A DNA stretch of 64,000 bases, taken from Bacteroidaceae bacterium. Lineage in GTDB: Bacteria > Bacteroidota > Bacteroidia > Bacteroidales > Bacteroidaceae. The stretch lies in the NCBI GenBank assembly GCA_017622495.1, contig JAGAQY010000059.1:1-64000 (forward strand), read 5' to 3'. The notes under the pieces are model-generated. The model searched no databases. It saw nothing but the letters and a program-made list of their open reading frames with translations, and was not told the origin of the DNA. Position numbers and translations under genes: made by a program. Of the stretch, positions 45,732-54,562 are shown piece after piece. The number at the start of each line of letters is the position of its first letter. Positions within the stretch are counted from its first letter, which is position 1.

Positions 45732-45865
45732 GCTTGAGTTTATGAGTTAATTTGTTTTTAAGTTTGACAAAGTTTTCAGCCGCAAAGGTTGCGCCAGCGA
45801 GTGAGCATTGCTTGCATTTGCTTTCAACGAGCGCAGCCAACCTTCGCTATTGCGTTGCAAAGGTA
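45732..45865 (-). promoter_or_regulatory. Upstream region and promoter of the Na/Pi gene
   Basis: A minus-strand -7 box TACCTTTG lies at 45858-45865; no well-spaced -33 is seen. Between it and the gene are a TTTGAGTTTATGAGTT-type word stretch (45732-45768) and a repeat with AGCGAGTGAGCA and CAACGAGCGCAGCC, related in style to the other promoter-associated repeats here. Confidence 0.5.
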
Positions 45866-46025
45866 CCGCCGTAATGTTTCATAAATGTTACAAAACGGTT
45901 ATATTGGGGTTAAATATCTCGTTTCAAACGAATAGACGGACTCGGGCGGGAGGCGTTTATCTGCCACCTTGACGTTTCGTGGGGCTTTTGATTTTTCTGT
46001 CCTTCATTAGATGGTTATCTGTTCT

Positions 46026-46033
46026 TAACTTTG
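46026..46033 (+). promoter_or_regulatory. -7 box of the small gene at 46058
   Basis: TAACTTTG, full match, 24 bp before the start codon. The -33 is not clear. Confidence 0.6.
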
Positions 46034-46057
46034 TTTTGTAATTAAACAACTACAAAT

Positions 46058-46258
46058 ATGGAACAGTTAAAACTATTTCAAGACACCGTGTGCGAGGTCA
46101 TGACTCTCGCTAATGGTAAGAGTCTCGTTCGAGACTGTATGAGAGAAGTTAATGAGGTGTATCAGTATGAGTTGCAGGACATACCTCTGAGTAAAGAACT
46201 GTTGGAGTATCTTGGCTTTCGTTTCGACAAGGTGGAGTACAAGATTAAGGGATGGTAA
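46058..46258 (+). CDS. Small conserved-looking protein, 66 aa
   Basis: Not recognised. The product is soluble and mixed-charge (MEQLKLFQDTVCEVMTLANG...), with an amphipathic N-terminal helix and a Lys/Gly/Trp end. No signal peptide, membrane helix or metal motif. The -7 box at the right distance and codon use like the neighbours support a real gene. No terminator hairpin is visible after it; a repeat region follows. Confidence 0.6.
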   Translation: MEQLKLFQDTVCEVMTLANGKSLVRDCMREVNEVYQYELQDIPLSKELLEYLGFRFDKVEYKIKGW

Positions 46259-46315
46259 TGCTATTCGGCGCTCAGTAAAAAAATACAAGCATTTTCTCTA
46301 CTTTCACTCGTTGAG

Positions 46316-46519
46316 ATTTGGTATTTCGTTCGCTTATACCTACCTTTAATCTGCTTCGCACTTTGAAGGTACTCACGCTCACTGAGAAATAACCAAAAAA
46401 AATTTGGTATTTCGTTCGCTTATACGTACCTTTAATCTGCTTCGCAGCTTGAAGGTACTCCCACTCGCTGAGAAATATCAAAGAAAACTTTGTATTTCGC
46501 TCGTTTATTCGTACCTTTG
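46316..46519 (+). repeat. 86-bp promoter-like tandem units ending in the btuB promoter
   Basis: Units begin at 46316, 46402 and 46488 (period 86). Unit 1: TTTG 46317-46320, 20 bp, TACCTTTA 46341-46348. Unit 2: TTTG 46403-46406, 20 bp, TACCTTTA 46427-46434, then hairpin CTGC/GCAG 46437-46447. Unit 3: TTTG 46489-46492, 19 bp, TACCTTTG 46512-46519, a full-consensus promoter feeding the cobalamin riboswitch. Only the proximal unit keeps the final G. Confidence 0.88.
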
Positions 46520-46529
46520 TCGCCAGTTA

Positions 46530-46702
46530 ACGGCTTCCAGGCCTCTACAAAGGCTTGGATTTACGGGAATCCGGTGTGAATCCGGGACAGTACCTGCTGC
46601 TGTAAGTCCCTTAGCAACTGTGTGTTTATTGCACTCTTTAGCCACTGACTTCATTGTTGGGAAGGCGCAATAAACGGGATAAGTCAGAAGACCGGCCGTG
46701 AC
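46530..46702 (+). ncRNA. Cobalamin riboswitch
   Basis: The conserved core GGGAATCCGGTGTGAATCC, GGGACAGTACCTGC, GTAAGTCCC, GCCACTG and AAGTCAGAAGACCGGCC are in the canonical order. When adenosylcobalamin or a related form binds, expression of btuB and the genes after it should fall. It begins about 10 nt after the promoter at 46512-46519, so it is at the very 5' end of the transcript. Confidence 0.95.
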
Positions 46703-46744
46703 AAATAAAAAGTATTCTTGACGCAGGTCTACGGAAAGAATCGA

Positions 46745-46861
46745 ATGGACGGACATGGGTTTTCACATATCCACGATTATTGGCAAGGAAGAGGCATGGA
46801 TAGCATGAGGAGTACTCTGCTGTATCTTCCGACACACGACGATAGATGGCCCATCGTATAG
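46745..46861 (+). CDS. Candidate His-rich 38-aa ORF in the btuB leader
   Basis: ATG 46745 to TAG 46861 encodes MDGHGFSHIHDYWQGRGMDS and 18 more residues, with five His and two Trp. It lies between riboswitch and btuB. It may be a real small protein or peptide that links translation to the riboswitch, or chance; no promoter or ribosome site can confirm it. Confidence 0.35.
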   Translation: MDGHGFSHIHDYWQGRGMDSMRSTLLYLPTHDDRWPIV

Positions 46862-46940
46862 TTTGTCATTTGTGAGTTGACATGTATACCTGTGTATCAA
46901 GCATACTGAAAAAGATGGCTTGATAGATAATGGTGTATAT

Positions 46941-48908
46941 ATGTATAAGACACGACAACATGTGATACGGTGCGCCGCGATGCTCTTGCTTGCGGCACAA
47001 GTGATGACTGCCAGTGCCCAACTGTCGCTCGACAGCATACAGGTTCTTGATGAGGTGACAATCACCTCCAAACAATCCTCTCGCACTATGGCTACATCGC
47101 AGACCTTGCAGGGTGAGGAGCTACAAGCACTGAGCAACACATCGGTAGCTGATGCCTTGAAGTATTTCGCTGGGGTGCAGATTAAGGACTATGGTGGACT
47201 CGGCGGTCTGAAAACAGTCAACGTGCGTTCGCTCGGTGCGCAACATGTGGGTATCTATGTGGATGGTATACGCATCACCAATGCCCAGAACGGCACGGTG
47301 GATTTAGGCAAGTTCTCCCTGTCGACGATGGAGAGCGTATCGCTCTACAACGCAAACAAGCTCGACCATTGCCAATCGGCCTCTGAGTATGCATCGGGGG
47401 CTACCGTGTATCTACGTACACGAAGACCCACAAAGGATTCGTTGTCAGTACAGTTGCGTAGAGCCTCGTTTACCACCTATATGGCGAAGGCTAATGTCCA
47501 GTTTGAGAGAAAGGGCTGGAGCGGCTTCATCGATGGTGAGTGGACCGACTCGCGTGGCGACTATCCCTTCCGCTATCATTCGGAGTATGAAGATACCGTG
47601 GGACGTCGTGCCAACAGCGACATTCGCTACGGACGCATCGAGGGAGCCTTGTTCAAGGGTGGATTCTCCTCGCACATTTATTATTACGACAGTGAGCGTG
47701 GCTGCCCGGGCGGTATCGTGAGGCGACTGAGCGACAAGTATGTCAACGTGGGCCGCGAGTGGGACCGCGACTTCTTCGTGCAGGCCTCCTATCAGGCGCA
47801 CTTCAAGGAGCATCACCATGTGAAGGTGAATGCCAAGTATACCAACGAGTATCTGCGCTACTGTACCGACTATCCTGAAAACCAGAATACAGCTCGCGTC
47901 GACAACCATTATTACCAGCAGGATGGCTACGGCGCACTATGCTATGCGTTCACGCCCTGGCAGTGGCTGTCGCTCTCGGCAAGCTACGATGTGCGCTACA
48001 GCAAGCTGGCGGCCGACCTGAAGAAATTTGACGATGTGTTCCGCCTCGACCAGAAGCAGGTGATGGCGGCACAGGTCAACTGGCAAGGTTTGCAAGCTGC
48101 AGCTTCGCTGCTACACCAGCATTACCGCGATGTCACCTTTGCCCATGTGGGAGCTGCCGACCCCTTGGAGCGCTGGACACCGGCTGTCTCTACCGCCTAC
48201 ACATGGGAGGGGCTGACGCTGCGCGCCTGGTACAAGAAGATATTCCGTGCCCCCACACTCAACGACCTATACTACACTCAAGTGGGCAACCGAAACCTGA
48301 AACCCGAATATACCAAGCAACTCAATATGGGCGTTGAGTACCACTTCGATTCTCCGCATTGGAATGCCTCCGTGCAGGCCGACGCCTATCAGAACAAGAT
48401 TGAGAACCGTATCGTGTGCCTTCCCCTGAAGGGTACCTATACGTGGTCGATGATGAACTACGGCTACACTTTTTGCCGAGGGCTCAATGCTACAGCACAG
48501 GGCCGTTACCACACGGATGACTGGCAGTTCTCACTGCTAGGTTCGCTGACATGGCAACGCGACGTGAACCGTACCGACCCCGAGGATGAGGATACGTATG
48601 ACAAGCCCATCTGCTATTCTCCCACATTGTCGTCGGGAGTCACGGCCATCGTCGGCTGGCGCAGCCTGCAGTTTACCACCTCTTATCTCTATGTGGGCGA
48701 ACGCATGTGGAGCTATGCTGACCCCGAAGATGTGCTAAAGCCCTATCACAACATCGACATGAAACTGACCTACACGCTTCCCATGGATAAGACGCAATGG
48801 GGCGTATGCCTTGAGGTGTGCGACCTGCTCGACATACAATACGAACACATACCGCGCTACCCTATGCCCGGGCGCAATTATAAACTGACATTATCCTTTG
48901 GAATATGA
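46941..48908 (+). CDS. btuB: Cobalamin TonB-dependent receptor BtuB
   Basis: A 655-residue outer membrane receptor. Signal peptide about 1-27 (ending MTASAQ), TonB-box-like DEVTITSK, plug (about 45-160: ALKYFAGVQIKDYGGLGGLK, VNVRSLGAQHVGIYVDGIRI), then a barrel of BtuB/vitamin-transporter size with IFRAPTLNDLYY and the C-terminal strand YKLTLSFGI. It is placed directly behind a cobalamin riboswitch, which fixes the substrate class. I start it at ATG 46941; TTG 46920 would lengthen it without a better signal peptide. It overlaps the next gene by 4 bp (ATGA). Confidence 0.92.
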   Translation: MYKTRQHVIRCAAMLLLAAQVMTASAQLSLDSIQVLDEVTITSKQSSRTMATSQTLQGEELQALSNTSVADALKYFAGVQIKDYGGLGGLKTVNVRSLGAQHVGIYVDGIRITNAQNGTVDLGKFSLSTMESVSLYNANKLDHCQSASEYASGATVYLRTRRPTKDSLSVQLRRASFTTYMAKANVQFERKGWSGFIDGEWTDSRGDYPFRYHSEYEDTVGRRANSDIRYGRIEGALFKGGFSSHIYYYDSERGCPGGIVRRLSDKYVNVGREWDRDFFVQASYQAHFKEHHHVKVNAKYTNEYLRYCTDYPENQNTARVDNHYYQQDGYGALCYAFTPWQWLSLSASYDVRYSKLAADLKKFDDVFRLDQKQVMAAQVNWQGLQAAASLLHQHYRDVTFAHVGAADPLERWTPAVSTAYTWEGLTLRAWYKKIFRAPTLNDLYYTQVGNRNLKPEYTKQLNMGVEYHFDSPHWNASVQADAYQNKIENRIVCLPLKGTYTWSMMNYGYTFCRGLNATAQGRYHTDDWQFSLLGSLTWQRDVNRTDPEDEDTYDKPICYSPTLSSGVTAIVGWRSLQFTTSYLYVGERMWSYADPEDVLKPYHNIDMKLTYTLPMDKTQWGVCLEVCDLLDIQYEHIPRYPMPGRNYKLTLSFGI

Positions 48909-50176
48909 AAAAACTGATTCTATCACTCCTCTGCTCCATTGCCGTGAACATACAGGCCCAGGAGCGTATCATCCTGCTGAACGAAGGCAACTGGCAGTCC
49001 GACAATGGCAAGATCTCCTACTTCGAAGATGGTGAGATTGTCAGCAACCAGTGGTTCAGAGACGCCAACAAACGAAAACTTGGTGACACCCCCAACGACA
49101 TCATCCAAATAAACGAAGACCTCATTGCCATAACAATCAACTGGAGCAACATCATCCAATTCATATCACCCGATGGGAAGCGTGTGGCCGAGACAGAAGA
49201 TGTGCCTAACAACCGCAAACTCGCCACCGACGGCAGATATGTATATGTATCTTCCTATGGTCATGAGTGTGGCACCATCAATGGCTACGAAATGTTTACA
49301 AAGGGGTATGTGGCCAAGATTGACATCCATACGTTCGAGGTTGTCGCCACCTGTGAAGTGGGATACGAGCCTGAGGGTATAGCTTACTACAAGGGACATC
49401 TCTTCGTGGCCAATACGGGCGGCTATGCGTTTCAGGAAGACCATGAGTATGAAACGACCGTGAGCATCATCGATGCCGAGACTATGCAGCTGGTGAGAGA
49501 TGTCGACACGGGCCAGATAAACCTCTATGGCAAGCTGTCGCAGTCGGGCCAGTACCTGTGCATCAACTCCCCTGGCGACTATTACGATATTCCTGCTGCC
49601 ACAGTCATCTTTGACTGTGAGGCGGCTTTGGCTGGCAGCGATGACTGCTTTGTCGTACTGGAGTATGCCTCTACCTACAGTTGCACCATGCTTGATGGCA
49701 ATTTCTTGGCTATCGGTGCACGGTTCTCCTATTACACCAGCGAGTATAAGTTCAACTACGTAGTCATCGACCCTCGCGAGGTGCTGGCTACCGAAGGAGC
49801 AGGCGGAGTGGAAGAGTCCTTGCCTGGCACGATGCTCGACGACCTGATGGAGTTGGGTATGCCTTATGGAGTGTATGTCAACCCCTACACTGGATATATC
49901 TATGCCACCGATGCCGGCTCCTTTGCTGCAGCTGGTGCATTGATACAGTGGTCGCCCGAAGGGGTCTTCCTCGGCAGACACAAGGTATATATCAATCCGG
50001 CACACTTCCTGGCGCTACCGCCCGATGGCATGGAGTTCACAGGAATAGAGTCCGCCACCAATGATGCCAAGCCTACCACCTCCTACGGGATATATGACAT
50101 GCGAGGAGTGCGCATGGACGGACTCTCCACACGAGGCATCTATATAGACAATGGAAAGAAGATATACAAACATTAA
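48905..50176 (+). CDS. BtuG-like beta-propeller with T9SS tail
   Basis: A 423-residue exported protein. Signal peptide 1-18 (ending VNIQAQ). Repeats such as GRYVYVSSYG, GYVAKIDIHTFEVVATCEVG and YKGHLFVANTGG are the blades of a YVTN/YncE-type seven-bladed propeller (about 20-360). The end, YGIYDMRGVRMDGLSTRGIY followed by IDNGKKIYKH, is a T9SS sorting tail; no lipobox is present. In Bacteroides the propeller BtuG is a surface lipoprotein that captures cobalamin and docks on BtuB. The 4-bp overlap with btuB supports the same job here by another export route. Confidence 0.8.
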   Translation: MKKLILSLLCSIAVNIQAQERIILLNEGNWQSDNGKISYFEDGEIVSNQWFRDANKRKLGDTPNDIIQINEDLIAITINWSNIIQFISPDGKRVAETEDVPNNRKLATDGRYVYVSSYGHECGTINGYEMFTKGYVAKIDIHTFEVVATCEVGYEPEGIAYYKGHLFVANTGGYAFQEDHEYETTVSIIDAETMQLVRDVDTGQINLYGKLSQSGQYLCINSPGDYYDIPAATVIFDCEAALAGSDDCFVVLEYASTYSCTMLDGNFLAIGARFSYYTSEYKFNYVVIDPREVLATEGAGGVEESLPGTMLDDLMELGMPYGVYVNPYTGYIYATDAGSFAAAGALIQWSPEGVFLGRHKVYINPAHFLALPPDGMEFTGIESATNDAKPTTSYGIYDMRGVRMDGLSTRGIYIDNGKKIYKH

Positions 50177-50207
50177 ATATAAACCATCATTTAACAAACT
50201 AGAAAAA

Positions 50208-53200
50208 ATGAAAAAGTTACTTTTGAGTTTGGCCGCAGTGATTACATGCTGTATGAGTATACAGTCGGCCAATGTGATTGTGAAAATGAATTCCACCTCA
50301 CCGTGGATGAATCTTGTAGACAAGGCTACAGGAGACACTATCGATGTGGGTGAGGCTGTAAACAAAACGTATACCTTTGATGTGCCCGAAGGTGTGTATG
50401 TGCTCACAGCCTTGGCCAAAGACAGTGCCACGGTAAACGGTACTATTGAGCTGGACGTCCAAAGCGTTCCGAACGACAGTACACGACAGTTCTCTATCCT
50501 GACCAATACGGTCTATGCTACCAATAAGAACGATGATAAGACCGCATGGGAAGTAGGCAAGGATTATACGATTGCGGTAGATGTATCTACCCGCGAGGGC
50601 GAAAGAATGGTGGTGACACTGGGCAACAGCGTCACAGCTGGCCGCAAAACTTTCTTGGCACTCAATGGAAACAGTTATTATGTATCGCTTATCCCCAGCG
50701 AAGAGCGTCAGGCCGAAGGGTATATGACCAACGAGCGAAGCGGAACCTTGACTGCAGGCATAACCGTAAGCGGTGCCATACCGATGGGTGGCGAATACAT
50801 TGTAACCCTACCCGCCGATGCTGAACTGTTTATAGGAAAGAAGTTCAGCCACTTTACGAACTTCGCTAAGGTTGAACCTTCAAAGACTGAGGTTGACGGA
50901 AACAGTAAAAAGGTATATTATCGTTTGGCCGACAATCAGGTCTATAACTTCCGCACATGGAAATCGGGTGGACTCACCCAAGGTGGATATTTCACTATGG
51001 ATATAGACGCAGGAGAGAACTCATACCTGAAGTTCTCTGCCAGCAGCTACGAGGCTTTCGGTCCCAAAACCATAAAGCATGATGTGAACTGGAACGGTGG
51101 ATACGAGACGGGCAATATCTTTGTCAACATCAACGAGCGTGGACACCTGCAGCTCAGCGTTGGCGAAACCTTCCACACACTGCCCATACGCTCATGGCAG
51201 TTGACCGACACGCAAACCAACAACTACTTCCTCGAACCCGACTTCCACTATACCGTCATCGATCTGGACGGTAACCCCAGCACCGGTGTCATCGAGATTG
51301 ACAATGCACACACTACCACCGCACCGTGGTCTACCATAAAAGCCGTCGGCAATGGTACTGCCATCGTATTGGTGACATACGATGCCATAGCACTGAACTA
51401 CTATAAATACAACACTAAGGCCGACTCGCTGACGAAGACCAACTACATGGGTGGCGAGTACTGGGGAGCCATCTGGCCCGAGAATACTGCCGCCTATGTC
51501 GTTACCGTCGGTGAAGGCACTACAGCCATGCAGCCCAACATGTTTATCAACGAGGCTTACAACGAAGGAGCACTGAAGACTGCCGGCAAACACGTCGATG
51601 CCGAGCACGACGTGTTCTATTACCTCGATACTGAAGAGGGTGCTACCTACACCTTCACCCCTGAGGGCGTCGACCATATCGAGATGGCATACCCCACCAT
51701 CGGTGAGCAGATGGCTACCTACCACGGATTCGGTACGGAGGGAGTCTGCAAGAATGAAGACGGCTCATACACCCTGTTGCTGAAGGAGGGACGACAGATT
51801 GTCAAGATGACCGATGCTGGTGGCAACTCCATTTATCAGGTCTTGACGGCCAAGCCCTGCCATCGCGAGATTACCAACGCGAGTCGTGAAGGAAGTACCA
51901 TCTTCCAGCCTGGCGACAAGGTAAAGATTCAGTATAGCGGACTGCATCACCCTGCCAACAAGCTGGCAGGTATATACAACATGTCGGCTTATGTGACCTA
52001 CAACAACATCCCCAACGGCTCTTCGCTCATTCTCGGTGCAGGCCAATACACCTTCGGCTCAGCACCCTCGGCTCAGGCTGTCACGATAGACATCCCTGCA
52101 GACTACGATGCATCAGCCTCAGAGGCATTGGTTATGGACCAAGGTGTAATACAGGTAAACGGCTTCGGCGACCCTATTGGTGCCCATCGCGATATAAACA
52201 AGAACTTAGGTCGTTCGCCAAACTTTACCGCCGTTGCCCACAAGACCTATTTCGGCCAATTGCCCGAGGTGCGTATACCCATCTCACCGATGAAGATGTT
52301 CGTGCTCAACCTGCAATCCAATGTAGACAGCGTCGAATACACCATCACTCATGAGGCCGATACACTGCGCCCCAACGCTGAGGGCATATATACCGCCACT
52401 TACGGCACCTATCTGGTCAAAGCCTCCAAGCCTGGCTACCGCTGTTTCCGCACCACGCTGACCATTACCGACGATGCCGAGGGCGAGCAAACCTGCATCG
52501 TAGAGATGGTCAAGGCTGGCGCGAACGGATGGGATGGAACCACTCTCACCGAGCCCCGATGCGAGGATGACATATATCAGATCAGCAGCGGTGCCGAGCT
52601 GGCATGGTTTGCCGCCAAGGTCAATGGCGGTGACTATAAGTTATCGGCCAAACTCGTGAGCGACATCGACCTCTGCGGCCACGACTGGACACCTATCGGT
52701 GGCAGCAAGTCAAACACAGCCTACCAAGGCACCTTCGCTGGCGACGGACACACCATCGACGGACTCTACATCAACAACACCCTTACCTATCAGGCACTCT
52801 TCGGCTACACGACGAATAGCCACATCAGCGGCATCACCGTCAGTGGCGAGGTCAATGCCAAGCAATATGTAGCAGGTGTCGTAGCCTTTATGGGTCCAAA
52901 GGCAAACGTAGACCGCTGCGCCAACAAGGCTAAGGTTACAGGCGCATCCACCTATGTTGGCGGAGTCACCGGTTCGGTATCACAGTCAACCGCTACGCTC
53001 ACCAATTCGTATAACCTGGGCGACATCACGGGTACGACCAACTGTGCCGGTGTGGCTGGATACAACCATAAGAGCGCCGTCATCGAAAATGTATTCAGTC
53101 TGGGCACGATTACCGGAAACAAGGTAGCAGCCTGCATCGGTGGCACCACAGCGAAGGACAATGCTCAGAATATCTTTGCCACACAGGAATACGACATCTT

Positions 53201-54188
53201 CGAAGGACAAACCACCGTGACCGACGAACAAATGCTGTTGGGCGAAGTGGCCTACCTGTTGGGCGAAGCTTACGGTCAGCACATCGGTACTGACCTGCAC
53301 CCCGTGCTCGGTGGCGAGCGTGTATATAAGGTTACCTACACCACCAACCTATCAGCGGATATCGACTCGCTCTACACCAATGGTACACTGCCACAATTCG
53401 AGGACGTCGAAGGCCACCAAACCATCTGGAAAACCTCTCTCGATGGCGAAGAGTTGACAGAGGTTAGTGCCGACAGCATGCTCTATGTGGAATATCACAA
53501 GATCACCTACGCACTCATCTACATTGTCGATGGTGAGGTATACGCTACCGACAGCATCGAGTACGGAGCAGCCATCACGCCGATTGCCGAGCCCGTCAAG
53601 GAGGGCTACACCTTCAGCGGATGGAGCGAGGTGCCTGAGACCATGCCTGCCAAGGATGTAACCGTCAGCGGCACTTTCATCGTCAACAAATATCTTGTGA
53701 CCTTCAAGATTGGCGATGAGGTGATTGCCGCCGATTCACTTGAGTATGGTGCTACCATCGTAGCCCCCGAGGCTCCCGTCAAGGAGGGCTACACCTTCAG
53801 CGGATGGAGCGAAGTGCCTGAGACCATGCCTGCAAGTGATGTGACCATCAGTGGTACATATACCGTCAACATCTATAAGGTGTACTACTACGTAGGCGAT
53901 GAACTGGTACACACAGCCGAAGTGGCCTATGGTGATACAATCCCCGAGTATGTATACGAGCCTACGGTAGAGGGCGATGTATTCTTTGGATGGGTAGGTG
54001 ACACCTACGACACCATGCCTACCCATGATGTGACCTACACGGCCAATATCGAAAGTGACGTCCTTCAATTGACAATTGACAATTCACAATTGACAATTCA
54101 CGACCTCAGCGGCCGTAAGGTGACGGATACAGAGAACCTCAATAGGGGTATCTATATCGTGAATGGTAAGAAGGTTATTGTAAAATGA
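50208..54188 (+). CDS. Giant T9SS surface protein of the cobalamin operon
   Basis: About 1326 residues, 31 bp after the propeller gene. Signal peptide about 1-21 (ending SIQSA). The N-terminal 600 residues are beta-rich repeats with no assigned fold. A GLUG-type beta-helix region (about 800-960: YQGTFAGDGHTIDGLYINN, GDITGTTNCAGVAGYNH) is followed by two Listeria-Bacteroides (Flg_new) repeats with EGYTFSGWSEVPETMPA and a third diverged copy, then a T9SS tail (LTIHDLSGRKV...GIYIVNGKKVIVK). It may bind cobalamin or a cobalamin carrier, or be a surface adhesin co-regulated with uptake; the first is inference from context. I start it at ATG 50208. Confidence 0.78.
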   Translation: MKKLLLSLAAVITCCMSIQSANVIVKMNSTSPWMNLVDKATGDTIDVGEAVNKTYTFDVPEGVYVLTALAKDSATVNGTIELDVQSVPNDSTRQFSILTNTVYATNKNDDKTAWEVGKDYTIAVDVSTREGERMVVTLGNSVTAGRKTFLALNGNSYYVSLIPSEERQAEGYMTNERSGTLTAGITVSGAIPMGGEYIVTLPADAELFIGKKFSHFTNFAKVEPSKTEVDGNSKKVYYRLADNQVYNFRTWKSGGLTQGGYFTMDIDAGENSYLKFSASSYEAFGPKTIKHDVNWNGGYETGNIFVNINERGHLQLSVGETFHTLPIRSWQLTDTQTNNYFLEPDFHYTVIDLDGNPSTGVIEIDNAHTTTAPWSTIKAVGNGTAIVLVTYDAIALNYYKYNTKADSLTKTNYMGGEYWGAIWPENTAAYVVTVGEGTTAMQPNMFINEAYNEGALKTAGKHVDAEHDVFYYLDTEEGATYTFTPEGVDHIEMAYPTIGEQMATYHGFGTEGVCKNEDGSYTLLLKEGRQIVKMTDAGGNSIYQVLTAKPCHREITNASREGSTIFQPGDKVKIQYSGLHHPANKLAGIYNMSAYVTYNNIPNGSSLILGAGQYTFGSAPSAQAVTIDIPADYDASASEALVMDQGVIQVNGFGDPIGAHRDINKNLGRSPNFTAVAHKTYFGQLPEVRIPISPMKMFVLNLQSNVDSVEYTITHEADTLRPNAEGIYTATYGTYLVKASKPGYRCFRTTLTITDDAEGEQTCIVEMVKAGANGWDGTTLTEPRCEDDIYQISSGAELAWFAAKVNGGDYKLSAKLVSDIDLCGHDWTPIGGSKSNTAYQGTFAGDGHTIDGLYINNTLTYQALFGYTTNSHISGITVSGEVNAKQYVAGVVAFMGPKANVDRCANKAKVTGASTYVGGVTGSVSQSTATLTNSYNLGDITGTTNCAGVAGYNHKSAVIENVFSLGTITGNKVAACIGGTTAKDNAQNIFATQEYDIFEGQTTVTDEQMLLGEVAYLLGEAYGQHIGTDLHPVLGGERVYKVTYTTNLSADIDSLYTNGTLPQFEDVEGHQTIWKTSLDGEELTEVSADSMLYVEYHKITYALIYIVDGEVYATDSIEYGAAITPIAEPVKEGYTFSGWSEVPETMPAKDVTVSGTFIVNKYLVTFKIGDEVIAADSLEYGATIVAPEAPVKEGYTFSGWSEVPETMPASDVTISGTYTVNIYKVYYYVGDELVHTAEVAYGDTIPEYVYEPTVEGDVFFGWVGDTYDTMPTHDVTYTANIESDVLQLTIDNSQLTIHDLSGRKVTDTENLNRGIYIVNGKKVIVK
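53592..53833 (+). repeat. 183-bp-spaced Flg_new coding repeat
   Basis: The DNA around CCCGTCAAGGAGGGCTACAC is nearly identical at 53592 and 53775 for more than 45 bp, encoding EGYTFSGWSEVPETMPA twice. The near identity suggests recent duplication or gene conversion. Confidence 0.85.
54067..54100 (+). repeat. In-frame CAATTGA word array in a T9SS tail
   Basis: AATTGACAATTGACAATTCA and onwards is intergenic-type word DNA read as QLTIDNSQLTIH directly before the DLSGRKV motif of the sorting tail. Confidence 0.85.
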
Positions 54189-54212
54189 CCTTTTACCATC
54201 GACGAAATCTTT

Positions 54213-54261
54213 AGCGATTGGTCACGAGTGCGCAGATGAAAATTGCGCCTCGTGAGTCGCT
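54213..54261. other. Nested hairpin after the giant surface protein
   Basis: AGCGA/TCGCT (54213-54217, 54257-54261), TCACGAG/CTCGTGA (54222-54228, 54249-54255) and GCGCA/TGCGC enclose one another. It is a long, stable hairpin without a T-run, about 25 nt after the stop codon; perhaps an mRNA 3' stabiliser. Confidence 0.6.
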
Positions 54262-54320
54262 AACAAAAGATGAGTCAATGGAGAGAAGATGCTCTTCTAA
54301 CGATTAACAAGGACAAGACC

Positions 54321-54358
54321 GAATCCCCGCACTTCTAATGTGTGGGGATTCTTATTTA
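54321..54358 (+). terminator. Terminator of the cobalamin operon
   Basis: GAATCCCCGCAC (54321-54332) pairs with GTGTGGGGATTC (54340-54351, one G-T pair), followed by TTATTTATT. Confidence 0.82.
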
Positions 54359-54370
54359 TTCTTAATGTTT

Positions 54371-54463
54371 ATGAAACAACAAATCAAAGATTTGATTCAG
54401 CGCGTAGATGCGTTGGAACATGAACTGGCACTGCTGTGTGGCATATTTCTCTCTTTATTGTAG
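54371..54463 (+). CDS. Candidate 30-aa ORF
   Basis: Encodes MKQQIKDLIQRVDALEHELA followed by LLCGIFLSLL: a leucine-zipper-like helix (I/L at heptad positions) with a hydrophobic end. It lies between the cobalamin operon terminator and the ECF sigma promoter. No promoter is clear and I know no family. Confidence 0.3.
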   Translation: MKQQIKDLIQRVDALEHELALLCGIFLSLL

Positions 54464-54499
54464 AATAAACCTACTTGTCAAAAAAATCTGTATCCTCGT

Positions 54500-54527
54500 G
54501 TAACAAATCGACATTCTCTCCGTCATA
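54500..54527 (+). promoter_or_regulatory. ECF-type autoregulatory promoter
   Basis: GTAACAAA at 54500-54507 and CGTCATA at 54521-54527, with 16 nt between GTAAC and CGTC, are the -35 (AAC) and -10 (CGTC) elements of ECF sigma promoters. They lie directly before an ECF sigma gene, so autoregulation is likely. Confidence 0.7.
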
Positions 54528-54562
54528 AGGGTAGAGGCAATCATTACACGGACACAGACAAG

